From positions 849,295 through 913,294 of the forward strand of contig NZ_FNHL01000001.1 in assembly GCF_900103715.1 (NCBI RefSeq): 64,000 nt of DNA, read 5' to 3'. The DNA comes from Halogranum gelatinilyticum. Its GTDB lineage: Archaea; Halobacteriota; Halobacteria; Halobacteriales; Haloferacaceae. The notes beneath the pieces were generated by a model. That model was not told the DNA's origin. It saw only the letters and a program-made list of their open reading frames with translations, and did no database searches. The position numbers were made by a program, and so were the translations under genes. Shown here piece by piece: positions 33,928 to 44,480 of the stretch. The first letter of the stretch is position 1; the number at the start of each line of letters is the position of its first letter.

Positions 33928-35607
33928 TCAGTCGTCCGCGGGCGACTGCCCGCCGTCGGTCGCGGCGACCTCTTCGGCGGACTGCATCTTCGACATCGGT
34001 TCCGGGCTGTGACACTGCCGGACCAGCCGCTTGGTTTCCATGTCCGGCTCCTCGGTCGCCATCGAGACGCCGATGGTGACCGCGAAGACGATGGGGACGG
34101 CGACGAGCGCCGAGCCGATGGCGGGCAGCCACTGGGCCAGCGCGGCCGAGTAGGGCTCGCCCGTACCGACGTAGACCGGCAGGACCTCGTTGATCATCGG
34201 AATCAGCCAGACGACGAGACCGGTCGTCATCCCGGCCAGCGCGCCCTGACGGTTCGTGTTCTCCCACCAGAGACCGAGGAAGAACATCGGGAACAGCACC
34301 GCACCGGCGAGCGAGAACGCGTAGGAGACGAGCGCGGCGATGGGTGCCGCCGGGTCGAGCGCGGCGAGCGTCGTGATGACGCCGAGCGCGATGATGCTCA
34401 GCCGACCGACGAGGACCTGCTCGCGCTGGGTCGCGTCGTCGGTGATGATGTTCGCGTAGATGTCGTGCGAGATGGCCGAGGAGCCGGCGATGAACAGCCC
34501 CGCGGTCGTCGCGATGGCCGCCGCGATACCACCCGCGGCGACGAAGCCGACGAACCACTGCGGCAGGTTCGCGAGCTGTGCGGCGAGCACGACGATGACG
34601 TCACCGGCCGCACTGGTCATGCCGGGGTCGCCGTACACCGCACCGATGTTCTGCGCGTAGAGGTCGGTCCCGAACGCGGCGAACGCCGGTGCCGAGAAGT
34701 ACAGGAGACAGATGAAGAACAGTCCCCAGACCGTCGACCAGCGGGCGGTCCGCTCGCTCTCGACGGTGTAGAACCGCACGAGGACGTGCGGAAGTCCACA
34801 AGTCCCCACGACGAGCGAGAAGGCCGTCGCGATCCACAGATAGTAGCCCCCGTTGACGAAGGGTTGGCTGAACTCCGCGCCGAGGGTGCTTATCATCTGG
34901 CCGTACTCGATCTGCGGCAGGACCGTCGAGTAGCCCTGCGAGAAGCCGACGACGTAGAGACCGACCAGGAACGCGAAGATGAGGATGACGTACTGGACGG
35001 CCATGTTCTTCGTCGCGCCGAGCATCCCCGAGAGCGTCAGATAGCCGACGGTGATGGTCATCATCAGGACGACCATCGACTGGTAGCCGCTCAGCCCCGG
35101 CAGACCGATGTCGCCGAAGATGTAGAGACCGACGAGACCCATCCCGCGGGCCTGGCCGATGGCGTAGACGAAGCCGATGAGGAACGTCGTCACCGCGGCG
35201 ATGGCGCGGGCGGCGTCGGAGTTGAAGCGGTCTCCGACGAAGTCGGGGGCCGTGTACTTCCCGAACCGCCGCATCTGCGCGGCCAGGAAGATGAGCAGGA
35301 TGAAGTAGCCCGTCGACCAGCCGACGACGAACGCGAGCCCGTAGAAGCCCGACAGCGCGATGAGTGCCGCCATCCCGAGATACGAGGCGGCGGACATCCA
35401 GTTCGCGCCGATGGCCATCCCGTTCTCGACGTTACCGATGGAACGACCGGCGACCCACATCCCTTCGGTGTCGGCGACGCGGAAGGCGTAGCCGATACCG
35501 AGGAACAGTGCCAGCATCCCGGCGACCAGGATTGCCGGGAGGAGCTTGAACGAGACGTTCAGCCCCTCGGGGAGCAGTCCGGTCTGAAGGAGCAGTTCCA
35601 GCGTCAC
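33928..35607 (-). CDS. Acetate-type sodium:solute symporter, large subunit
   Basis: A 559-residue SSS transporter of the VC_2705/ActP-like kind. It has about 13 spans, with GRSIGNVENGMAIGANWMSAASYLGM near the N-terminus, YTAPDFVGDRF, TAGLFIAGSSAISHDIYAN and a soluble tail. The GTG start overlaps the stop of the DUF4212 gene by four bases, and DUF4212 proteins are the known small subunits of this symporter class. The acetyl-CoA synthetase gene directly upstream on the same strand makes acetate (or a similar monocarboxylate) the likely substrate. Confidence 0.9.
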   Translation of the reverse strand: MTLELLLQTGLLPEGLNVSFKLLPAILVAGMLALFLGIGYAFRVADTEGMWVAGRSIGNVENGMAIGANWMSAASYLGMAALIALSGFYGLAFVVGWSTGYFILLIFLAAQMRRFGKYTAPDFVGDRFNSDAARAIAAVTTFLIGFVYAIGQARGMGLVGLYIFGDIGLPGLSGYQSMVVLMMTITVGYLTLSGMLGATKNMAVQYVILIFAFLVGLYVVGFSQGYSTVLPQIEYGQMISTLGAEFSQPFVNGGYYLWIATAFSLVVGTCGLPHVLVRFYTVESERTARWSTVWGLFFICLLYFSAPAFAAFGTDLYAQNIGAVYGDPGMTSAAGDVIVVLAAQLANLPQWFVGFVAAGGIAAAIATTAGLFIAGSSAISHDIYANIITDDATQREQVLVGRLSIIALGVITTLAALDPAAPIAALVSYAFSLAGAVLFPMFFLGLWWENTNRQGALAGMTTGLVVWLIPMINEVLPVYVGTGEPYSAALAQWLPAIGSALVAVPIVFAVTIGVSMATEEPDMETKRLVRQCHSPEPMSKMQSAEEVAATDGGQSPADD

Positions 35608-36047
35608 TGTTCGACACCTCCGTCAGCCGCGGCCGCGGCTCCGCTCGCCTCGGCCGCCGTCTGCGTGTGGTCGATACCGTACTTCTGGTCGAGCTGGTCG
35701 CGCTTGCGCGCGTACCACAGCGACAAGACCAGCGCGCCGCCCGGTGCACCGATTGCGACGAGGAAGTAGTGCAGCGGGAAGCCGATGACGGGCAGTTGCG
35801 TCGTCATCACGCCGGGGACGAGCGCCGTCGCCGTCACCGGCCCGAAGACGATGACCGCCCAGAGGGCGAAGCCCGTCCAGATGACGCGAAGGTGGTCACG
35901 CATGAACGGCGTGCTCGGCCGAAGGAGGTTCACCTCCCGGTCGAGATAGTCGGTGTTTCGGTGGTCGCGCGCAGCCTGCGTGAGCGCGCCACCGTCCGGT
36001 GCAGTCTCTTTCTCTGCTGCCGAATCGTGTGTGTCGTTGTCTGCCAT
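35604..36047 (-). CDS. DUF4212 sodium/solute symporter small subunit
   Basis: A 147-residue protein. A charged N-terminal region leads to YLDREVNLLRPSTPFMRDHL, then two membrane spans (about 55-78 and 88-110) and YARKRDQLDQKYG, which match DUF4212. Such proteins pair with acetate-type SSS transporters. The GTGA overlap with the large-subunit gene indicates stoichiometric co-translation. The C-terminus is an Ala-rich tail. The 155-bp gap upstream separates it from acs. Confidence 0.9.
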   Translation of the reverse strand: MADNDTHDSAAEKETAPDGGALTQAARDHRNTDYLDREVNLLRPSTPFMRDHLRVIWTGFALWAVIVFGPVTATALVPGVMTTQLPVIGFPLHYFLVAIGAPGGALVLSLWYARKRDQLDQKYGIDHTQTAAEASGAAAAADGGVEQ

Positions 36048-36202
36048 TGGTTTGAGTTTGGAATCCGTCCTGTGTGTGAGTTCGTTGGGAGACTCGACTT
36101 CGTCGTTGTACGTTGTGATCTGTCGGGACTGAAGCCCCGTGACGGGTCCCGCGTCGAGCGCGCCGAAACCGGACGCGCGCCGAGGTCGGACCGTCCGAGT
36201 CG

Positions 36203-38188
36203 CTACTTCTGGACCTTCTGCTGAATGTCTGCGACGATTTCGGGGTTACGCAGCGTGGTCGTGTCGCCGAGTTCCTCCTCGCCGTTAGCGATCTCTTCGA
36301 GAAGGCGACGCATGATCTTCCCCGAGCGCGTCTTCGGCAGCTCGGGCGTGAAGATGACCTGTTCGGGCCGGGCGATGGGACCGATACCGTCCTCGACGCC
36401 CTCGACGATGCGTTGGCTCATCTCGTCGGAGCCCTCGTAGCCGTCTTCGAGGATGACGTAGGCGTAGACCGCCTCGCCCTTCACGTCGTGGTTGCCGCCG
36501 ACGACGGCGGCCTCGGCGACGCCCTCGACGCCGACGATGGCTGACTCGATCTCCATCGTCCCCAGCCGGTGGCCGGAGACGTTGATGACGTCGTCGACGC
36601 GGCCGAGGATGGTGATGTAGTCGTCGTCGTCGATCTTCGCGCCGTCCTCCGGGAAGTAGACCCAGTCGTCGGCGTCGTCGCTGTCGAGGTCGGAGTACTC
36701 CGCCCAGTACTCGTTGATGAACCGCTCGTCGTTCTTGTAGAGCGTCCGGAGCATTCCGGGCCACGGCTTGTTGACCGTGAGATAGCCCGCGCGGCCGGCC
36801 TCGACCTTCTCACCGTTCGTGTCGACGATGTTGGCGTCGATGCCGGGCAGCGGCGGTCCCGCAGAGCCGGGTTTCATCGTCCCGATACCGGGCAGGGTCG
36901 TGATCATCATCCCACCCGTCTCGGTCTGCCACCAGGTGTCGACGACCGGACAGTCCTCGTCGCCGATGTGCTTGTAGTACCACTTCCACGCGCGCGGGTT
37001 GATGGGTTCGCCGACCGTCCCGAGCAGCCGCAGCGACGAGAGGTCCCGACTCTCGGGGAACTTGCTGCCCCACTTCATGAACGCGCGGATGGCCGTTGGC
37101 GCGGTGTAGAAGATGTCGACGCTGTACTTCTCGATGAGTTCCCAGAGACGGTCGCGCTCCGGATAGTCGGGCGTCCCCTCGTACATCACCGTCGTCGTCC
37201 CGAGCGCGAGCGGCCCGTAGACGATGTAGGAGTGGCCGGTGATCCAGCCGATGTCGGCCGCACACCAGTAGGTGTCCTCCTTTTCGATGTCGAGGACCGA
37301 GTGGGCCGTCCACGCCGCGTAGGCGAGATAGCCGCCGGTGGTGTGTTTGACCCCCTTCGGCTGGCCCGTGGTCCCCGAGGTATACATCAAGAAGAGCATG
37401 TCCTCGGCTCCGCGCTCGACGGGTTCGATGCGGTTGCCGCTCTGTTCGGCGACGAGTTCGTCGTAGTCGTACTGGTTCTCCGTGAGGCTGTGGCCGTGGC
37501 CCGCGTCGCCGAGGCGGTCGACGACGACGGTCTCGGTGTCGTGGTCGACGCTCTCCAGCCCCTCGTTGGCCTTCTCGAGATGGTCGAGTGCGTCGCCGCG
37601 GCGGTAGTAGCCGTCACACGTGACGAGATACTCCGAGTCCGCGGACTGCATCCGAGTCGCCAGTGCCTCCGCCGAAAAGCCCGCGAAGACGACCGAGTGC
37701 GGGGCGCCGAGACGGGCACACGCAAGCATAGCGATGGGGAGTTCCGGCACCATCGGCATATACAGCGTGACGACGTCGTCCTCCTCGACGCCGAGGTCGC
37801 GGAGCGCGGCCGCGAACTCGTTTACCTCGCGATAGAGGTCTTGATAGGTGTACGTGCGCGTGTCGCCGAGTTCGCCCTCCCACTTGATGGCGACCCGGTT
37901 CTTCTCGCCGTTCTCGATGTGGCGGTCGATACAGTTGTACGAGGCGTTGAGGGTGCCGTCCGAGAACCACTTGTAGAACGGCGGGTTCGAGTCGTCGAGC
38001 GTCTGGGTGTACTCGGAGTCCCAGTCGAGCAGGTCACCGGCACGGTCCCAACACTCCGGCCAGTTCTCCTCGAACTCCTCGTAGATTCCTTCGTCGGTGA
38101 CGTTCGCCTGCGCAACGAAGTCATCAGAGGGCTCGAAAGCCTCCTGTTCAGCCAGCCGTGCTTCGAGTTCTGCGTCACCTTCTGCCAT
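36203..38188 (-). CDS. acs: Acetyl-CoA synthetase (AMP-forming)
   Basis: A 661-residue acetate:CoA ligase making acetyl-CoA from acetate, ATP and CoA. The P-loop YTSGTTGQPKGVK, WWQTETGG in the adenylate site, KPWPGM, and the C-terminal lysine motif PKTRSGKIMRR (the Lys that in bacteria is acetylated) are intact. Length fits the Acs family. Together with the downstream DUF4212-symporter genes it forms an acetate assimilation locus. A TATA-like AAATAAGTTTATC on the minus strand (38218-38230) precedes the ATG by about 35 bp. Confidence 0.95.
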   Translation of the reverse strand: MAEGDAELEARLAEQEAFEPSDDFVAQANVTDEGIYEEFEENWPECWDRAGDLLDWDSEYTQTLDDSNPPFYKWFSDGTLNASYNCIDRHIENGEKNRVAIKWEGELGDTRTYTYQDLYREVNEFAAALRDLGVEEDDVVTLYMPMVPELPIAMLACARLGAPHSVVFAGFSAEALATRMQSADSEYLVTCDGYYRRGDALDHLEKANEGLESVDHDTETVVVDRLGDAGHGHSLTENQYDYDELVAEQSGNRIEPVERGAEDMLFLMYTSGTTGQPKGVKHTTGGYLAYAAWTAHSVLDIEKEDTYWCAADIGWITGHSYIVYGPLALGTTTVMYEGTPDYPERDRLWELIEKYSVDIFYTAPTAIRAFMKWGSKFPESRDLSSLRLLGTVGEPINPRAWKWYYKHIGDEDCPVVDTWWQTETGGMMITTLPGIGTMKPGSAGPPLPGIDANIVDTNGEKVEAGRAGYLTVNKPWPGMLRTLYKNDERFINEYWAEYSDLDSDDADDWVYFPEDGAKIDDDDYITILGRVDDVINVSGHRLGTMEIESAIVGVEGVAEAAVVGGNHDVKGEAVYAYVILEDGYEGSDEMSQRIVEGVEDGIGPIARPEQVIFTPELPKTRSGKIMRRLLEEIANGEEELGDTTTLRNPEIVADIQQKVQK

Positions 38189-38392
38189 AAGTCGTGCTAA
38201 CTAACCGAATCATACATGATAAACTTATTTGAATCGCCCCAGAGTGTCCCGATGACAGGAGTTATTTACCCCGACAAACAATGAGGGGAAAATCCTCCCA
38301 AGACGGTCGAAATCTCGGGGACGGGCGACCGGATTGCGACAAGGCGAGGGCTGTCGGCCCGTCCGGAGAGAAAGCGAATGGTTCCAGGTGGG

Positions 38393-38671
38393 TCAGTCGA
38401 TACGCTCGATGATGTCCTCGACGGTCTCCCAGTGTGAGCGGACCTGTCCCGACGGGAGGTAGATGGCCCCGTAGTTGTCGCCCTGCCGGTCGACCATGTT
38501 GTTGTCCATCAGGACGTCGAGATGGTGGCGGATGGTGGTGTAGTCGAGGTCAAGCGCGTCGGCGAGTTGGTTCGCGTTGCGAGGGCGGTCGTCGATGGCA
38601 CGCATGATACGGACACGGTTCTCCCCGCCGCGAGTTCCCGTGAGCACGTACCACAACACCCCCTCCATCAT
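38393..38671 (-). CDS. Winged-helix DNA-binding protein (ArsR-like)
   Basis: A 92-residue single-domain winged helix: VRIMRAIDDRPRNANQLADALDLDYTTIRHHLDVL is a full ArsR-like helix-turn-helix, followed by the wing (MVDRQGDNYGAIYLPS) and a short helix. Two adjacent ATGs (38671, 38668) are possible. Haloarchaea carry many such one-domain regulators. It lies upstream of acs on the same strand, separated by 204 bp, so it might regulate the acetate genes, but nothing in the sequence proves it. Confidence 0.83.
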   Translation of the reverse strand: MMEGVLWYVLTGTRGGENRVRIMRAIDDRPRNANQLADALDLDYTTIRHHLDVLMDNNMVDRQGDNYGAIYLPSGQVRSHWETVEDIIERID

Positions 38672-38851
38672 GTCTCATGACCCCCACCACGACCGTAAGT
38701 GCATCGACACGTGAAGCGTGCGAAAGGGACGAAACCGCGGCACATCTCCGTCACGTTTCACCGAGCGTGGTCGACAGTCGGCCGAGAGTTCGCCCGGACT
38801 CGGGAAGGTGCTCCGAAGGTTCGTCGCTAGCATCGGTCTTCGGTGACTGAT

Positions 38852-38869
38852 ACCGACACCGACACCGAC
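38852..38869. repeat. Three ACCGAC hexamers
   Basis: Three tandem ACCGAC units sit in the 235-bp non-coding gap between the winged-helix gene and the end of the acyl-CoA mutase gene. It is a minor simple-sequence repeat and nothing else is recognisable in the gap. Confidence 0.85.
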
Positions 38870-38906
38870 ACTAACGACACTGCACGGCTGGACCGTGTAA
38901 ACTCGC

Positions 38907-40607
<1,701 letters not shown>

Positions 40608-40704
40608 GGTGCAAGTTTTGCCGGACTATTGATTAAGGATTCTGGTCGGAGACCGCGTGGCTCGGACGTCACGTTTTCGGCCGTCGAGCGACTACACGTG
40701 GACG

Positions 40705-40890
40705 ATGACGGACGGACGGCTGCTCGGTAGCGAGACGGCACTGTTCGGCGTCGTCGTCCCCGTCGCGCTCGGCCTGGTGACGACGGCACTGCTCGTCCTC
40801 GACGGCCGTGCGGCACTCGCGGCAGGTCTCGTCGCTGGTCTCACGCTCGTCGCCATCGGAGCGGTCCTCGCGCTCCGACGCGGAGAATGA
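40705..40890 (+). CDS. Small two-span membrane protein
   Basis: A 61-residue hydrophobic protein with two spans (ALFGVVVPVALGLVTTALLVL and ALAAGLVAGLTLVAIGAVLAL) and a basic C-terminus (RRGE). The ATG at 40705 is preferred because upstream in-frame codons encode an Arg/Ser-rich segment. Function is unknown. It is divergent from the mutase gene. Confidence 0.6.
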   Translation: MTDGRLLGSETALFGVVVPVALGLVTTALLVLDGRAALAAGLVAGLTLVAIGAVLALRRGE

Positions 40891-40942
40891 AAAGAAATCG
40901 GGGCGTGCATCGGCGACGGGCTCGTCTCGACGGGTCGGTGAG

Positions 40943-41581
40943 TTAGCCGAAGTTCTCGATCTTCGCGGCGTCGACGTCGCCGCCAGCGGCCTCGATGGCC
41001 TCGACCGCCTCGTCGACGAAGGCGGCGAAGCCGTAGACGAACACCTGCTCGCCGTCTGCACCGGTGAGGGCGTCGGCGACGGCGTCGGCGATGTCGCCGT
41101 CAGTGACGACTACGTCGGCGTCGGCGGCTTCGAGTGCGGTCAGCCGTTCCTCGTGGGCCGGGTCGTCGTCCTGGTAGACGACGGCGGCCTCGTTGCCGTC
41201 GGCCAGCGCGCGCTCGGCGATGGCGACGGCGGGACCGACGCCGGGACCGCCCGCGAGGACGACGACGCGGGCCTCGCCCTCGTAGTGGTCCGAACCGTAG
41301 GGGCCGGACATCTCGACCTCGTCGCCCGCGCTGAGGTCGGCGAGGAATCCACTGAACGGACCGCCCTCCGCGGAGTCGATGCCGACGGTGACCTCGAAGG
41401 TGTCGGAGACGGTGGGCGAGGAGAGCGTGTAGAAGCGGGCGTAGCCCTCGCCGTCGATGGTGGTCGAGAGTTTGACGAACTGGCCGGGTTCGGCCTCGAA
41501 GCCGTCGGGCGACTCGAACTCGATGGCAACCGTGTCGGTGCCGACCGACTGCGCGGCGGCGACAGTGACTGTGGCGTCCAT
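40943..41581 (-). CDS. FAD-dependent oxidoreductase of the ferredoxin-NADP reductase superfamily
   Basis: A 212-residue protein. The FAD domain has ARFYTLSSPT (the R-x-Y-T/S-x-x-S motif) and FSGFLADLSAGDEVEMSGPYG. The NAD(P) domain begins VVVLAGGPGVGPAVAIAERAL and ends VFVYGFAAFVDEAVEAIE. No iron-sulphur domain is attached. It lies divergently upstream of the 2-oxoacid:ferredoxin oxidoreductase genes, separated by 159 bp, which raises the possibility that it exchanges electrons between ferredoxin and NAD(P); that is inference. The ATG at 41581 starts the conserved beta strand. Confidence 0.85.
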   Translation of the reverse strand: MDATVTVAAAQSVGTDTVAIEFESPDGFEAEPGQFVKLSTTIDGEGYARFYTLSSPTVSDTFEVTVGIDSAEGGPFSGFLADLSAGDEVEMSGPYGSDHYEGEARVVVLAGGPGVGPAVAIAERALADGNEAAVVYQDDDPAHEERLTALEAADADVVVTDGDIADAVADALTGADGEQVFVYGFAAFVDEAVEAIEAAGGDVDAAKIENFG

Positions 41582-41740
41582 GGCCGGCAGTTCTCGTCGG
41601 CGACAGAAGGACCTTCCCATCGTGTCCCGGTGTCTCACGGTCCGTCGTCGGGAATAGCGGCAAAATGGGCACTGGTCAAACAGACACTAACCGCCCTTTT
41701 CAGAAGGCTTTTCATCCGAGCAAGGGAACCCCCGACACAC

Positions 41741-43486
41741 ATGCCTGCGGACTTCAACTGGGCCATCGGCGGCGAAGCCGGCGATGGGATAGATTCCACA
41801 GGGAAGATTTTCGCTCAGGCACTTTCACGGGCTGGCCGGCACGTGTTTACCTCGAAGGACTTCGCGTCTCGTATCCGCGGCGGATACACGGCGTACAAGG
41901 TCCGCACGTCCGTCGACCAGGTCCAAAGTGTCGTGGACCGCCTTGACGTTCTCATCGCGCTCACACCGCGTACTATCGACGAGAACCTCGAGGAACTGCA
42001 CGAGGGCAGCGTCATCATCTACGATGGTGAGCGCACCTCGATGCAGAACGTCGAGATTCCGGAGGGGATGATCGGGCTGGACGTCCCCCTCAAGAGTCTC
42101 GCCGAAGAGGCTGGCGGTGCCATCATGCGCAACGTCGTCGCACTCGGTGCGGCCTGCGAAGTCTCTTCCTTCCCTATCGAAAACCTGGACAGTGCACTGG
42201 AGAAACGCTTCGGCTCGAAAGGGCAGAAACTCGTCGACAACAACAAGGAAGCCGCCCGCGCGGGGCAGGACTACGTCGCCGAGGAGTACGACCACGAGTT
42301 CGACTACGATCTGGAGACCACCGACAACGACTACGTCCTCCTGAACGGCGACGAAGCCATCGGGATGGGCGCGCTCGCGGCTGGCTGTCGGTTCTACGCC
42401 GGATATCCCATCACGCCCGCGACGAACGTGATGGAGTATCTGACGGGACGCATCGAGCAGTACGGCGGTCACGTGCTGCAGGCCGAGGACGAACTCTCCG
42501 CCATCAACGTCGCACTCGGTGCCGCACGCGCCGGTGCCCGCTCGATGACGGCGACCTCCGGTCCCGGGATCGACCTGATGGCCGAGACGTTCGGTCTCAT
42601 CGCGACCTCGGAGACGCCGCTCGTCATCTGTGACGTCATGCGCTCGGGTCCCTCGACGGGGATGCCGACGAAGCAGGAGCAGGGCGACCTCAACATGGCG
42701 CTCTACGGCGGCCACGGCGAGATTCCGCGGTTCGTCCTCGCACCGACGTCGGTGTCGGAGTGCTTCTGGAAGACGGTCGAGGCGTTCAACCTCGCCGAGA
42801 AGTACCAGACGCCGGTCTATCTGCTCTCGGACCTCGCGATGGCCGTCACCGAACAGACGTTCCCGCCGGAAGCGTTCGACATGGACGCAGTCGAGATCGA
42901 GCGCGGCAACGTCGTCGACGACGACACCATCGGCGAGTGGCAGAACGAGAAGGGGCAGTTCAAGCCCCACGCGCTCGCCGAAGACGGCATCAGCCCGCGT
43001 GCCTTCCCCGGCACGGACGGCGGTGCCCACATGTCCACCGGTCTCGAGCACGACGAGCTCGGTCGCCGGACGGAGGACACCGATATGCGCGTCCAGCAGG
43101 TCGACAAGCGTAACCAGAAGGTCGAGACCGCAAAGGAGCGCGAGGACTTCAGCCCGCGCGAGTTCGGCAATCCGGACTCCGACCAGCTGGTCATCTCGTG
43201 GGGTTCCAACGAGGGAACCATCGCGGAAGCGATGCAGTATCTCGAAGACGGGGATGTCGACATCCGGTTCCTCTCCGTCCCCTACATCTTCCCGCGTCCC
43301 GACCTGACCGAGGACGTCGAGGCCGCCGACGACGTGGTCGTCATCGAGGCCAACGCGACCGGCCAGTTCGCGGACGTCGTCGAGCACGACACGCTCACGC
43401 GCGTCAAGCGTATCAACAAGTACAACGGCGTGCCGTTCAAGGCGGACGAACTCGCAGACGACATCAAGGAGACCCTGGAAGCATGA
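41741..43486 (+). CDS. korA: 2-oxoacid:ferredoxin oxidoreductase, alpha subunit
   Basis: A 581-residue fused gamma-alpha subunit. The N-terminal gamma domain begins FNWAIGGEAGDGIDSTGK with RIRGGYTAYKVR. The alpha domain begins near residue 205 with GDEAIGMGALAAGCRFYAGYPITP, followed by AEDELSAINVALGAARAG and TSGPGIDLM, the pyrimidine-binding part of the thiamine diphosphate site. The enzyme oxidatively decarboxylates a 2-oxoacid with CoA, reducing ferredoxin. Haloarchaea have pyruvate- and 2-oxoglutarate-specific versions. Kor is my best guess from overall resemblance, Por is the alternative. Its stop overlaps the beta-subunit ATG (ATGA). Confidence 0.9.
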   Translation: MPADFNWAIGGEAGDGIDSTGKIFAQALSRAGRHVFTSKDFASRIRGGYTAYKVRTSVDQVQSVVDRLDVLIALTPRTIDENLEELHEGSVIIYDGERTSMQNVEIPEGMIGLDVPLKSLAEEAGGAIMRNVVALGAACEVSSFPIENLDSALEKRFGSKGQKLVDNNKEAARAGQDYVAEEYDHEFDYDLETTDNDYVLLNGDEAIGMGALAAGCRFYAGYPITPATNVMEYLTGRIEQYGGHVLQAEDELSAINVALGAARAGARSMTATSGPGIDLMAETFGLIATSETPLVICDVMRSGPSTGMPTKQEQGDLNMALYGGHGEIPRFVLAPTSVSECFWKTVEAFNLAEKYQTPVYLLSDLAMAVTEQTFPPEAFDMDAVEIERGNVVDDDTIGEWQNEKGQFKPHALAEDGISPRAFPGTDGGAHMSTGLEHDELGRRTEDTDMRVQQVDKRNQKVETAKEREDFSPREFGNPDSDQLVISWGSNEGTIAEAMQYLEDGDVDIRFLSVPYIFPRPDLTEDVEAADDVVVIEANATGQFADVVEHDTLTRVKRINKYNGVPFKADELADDIKETLEA

Positions 43487-44346
43487 GCTCGGAAGTCAGA
43501 TTCACCGATTTCAAATCGGACAAGCAGCCGACGTGGTGCCCCGGATGTGGGGACTTCGGCACGATGAACGGGATGATGAAGGCACTCGCCGAAACCGGCA
43601 ACGACCCGGACAACACGTTCGTCGTCGCCGGTATCGGCTGTTCCGGCAAGATCGGGACCTACATGCACTCCTACGCGCTTCACGGCGTCCACGGACGTGC
43701 ACTGCCGGTCGGCACGGGTGTCAAACTCGCCAACCCCGACCTCGAAGTGATGGTCGCGGGTGGCGACGGTGACGGCTACTCCATCGGTGCCGGTCACTTC
43801 GTCCACGCCGTTCGCCGCAACGTCGACATGACCTACGTCGTCATGGACAACCGTATCTACGGGCTGACGAAGGGGCAGGCCTCGCCGACCTCGCGCGAGG
43901 ACTTCGAGACGTCGACGACGCCGGACGGCTCGAAGCAGCCGCCGGTCAACCCGATGGCGCTCGCACTCGCCGCTGGCGCGACGTTCATCGCCCAGTCGTT
44001 CTCCTCTGACGCCCTGCGTCACCAGGAGATCATCCAGAAGGCCATCGAGCACGACGGCTTCGCCTTCGTCAACACCTTCAGTCCGTGTGTCACGTTCAAC
44101 GACGTCGACACCTACGACTACTTCCGCGACTCGCTCGTGGACCTTGACGACGAGGGCCACGACCCGACCGACTACGACGCCGCCAAGGACATGATCCTCG
44201 ACTCCTCGAAGGAGTACATGGGAGTCATCTACCAGGACGAGGAGTCGGTCTCCTACGAGGAACAGCACGGCCTGACCGAGAACATGTCGGAGATTCCGGA
44301 CGGCGCGCCCGAGGACGCGATGGACCTCGTTCGCGAGTTCTACTAA
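43483..44346 (+). CDS. korB: 2-oxoacid:ferredoxin oxidoreductase, beta subunit
   Basis: A 287-residue beta subunit. The iron-sulphur ligands CPGCGDFG (19-26) and the single cysteines in GIGCSGK and FSPCVTF are present. The thiamine-diphosphate binding motif VAGGDGDGYSIGAGHFVHAVRRN ends in the expected DNRIYGLTKGQASPT. With the alpha subunit it makes the catalytic heterodimer. The four-base overlap means co-translation. A T-tract directly after the stop, then a strong hairpin, ends the transcription unit. Confidence 0.92.
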   Translation: MSSEVRFTDFKSDKQPTWCPGCGDFGTMNGMMKALAETGNDPDNTFVVAGIGCSGKIGTYMHSYALHGVHGRALPVGTGVKLANPDLEVMVAGGDGDGYSIGAGHFVHAVRRNVDMTYVVMDNRIYGLTKGQASPTSREDFETSTTPDGSKQPPVNPMALALAAGATFIAQSFSSDALRHQEIIQKAIEHDGFAFVNTFSPCVTFNDVDTYDYFRDSLVDLDDEGHDPTDYDAAKDMILDSSKEYMGVIYQDEESVSYEEQHGLTENMSEIPDGAPEDAMDLVREFY

Positions 44347-44350
44347 CCGA

Positions 44351-44452
44351 CCTTTTTCTCCGGGGGGTTCGCGAGCGCCTCTGGCGCTCGCTCAACCCCC
44401 GGTAAAAACGTCGATGAAAAAGGCCGCGAGGCGAGCACTGCGAGCCTCGCGG
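44351..44452. terminator. Bidirectional terminator region with two strong hairpins
   Basis: Between the convergent korB and membrane-protein genes lies CCTTTTTCTC (44351-44360), then a near-perfect 20-bp hairpin (arms 44360-44379 and 44383-44402), an A-rich stretch (TAAAAACG, GAAAAAGG) that is a T-tract for the minus strand, and a second perfect 9-bp hairpin (CCGCGAGGC at 44424-44432 with GCCTCGCGG at 44444-44452). T-tracts facing both ways fit termination of both converging transcripts. Confidence 0.75.
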
Positions 44453-44480
44453 TACGACACGCTGGACAGCGACCGGTTTC

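Noticed and set aside
38852-38869. ACCGAC hexamer run as a possible regulatory array
   Set aside because: Only three exact units, in a gap with no supporting promoter element; simple slippage is sufficient.
40808-41740. Upstream extension of korA by about 310 codons
   Set aside because: It would run antisense through the FNR-like gene and has no domain. The ATG at 41741 starts the conserved gamma domain.
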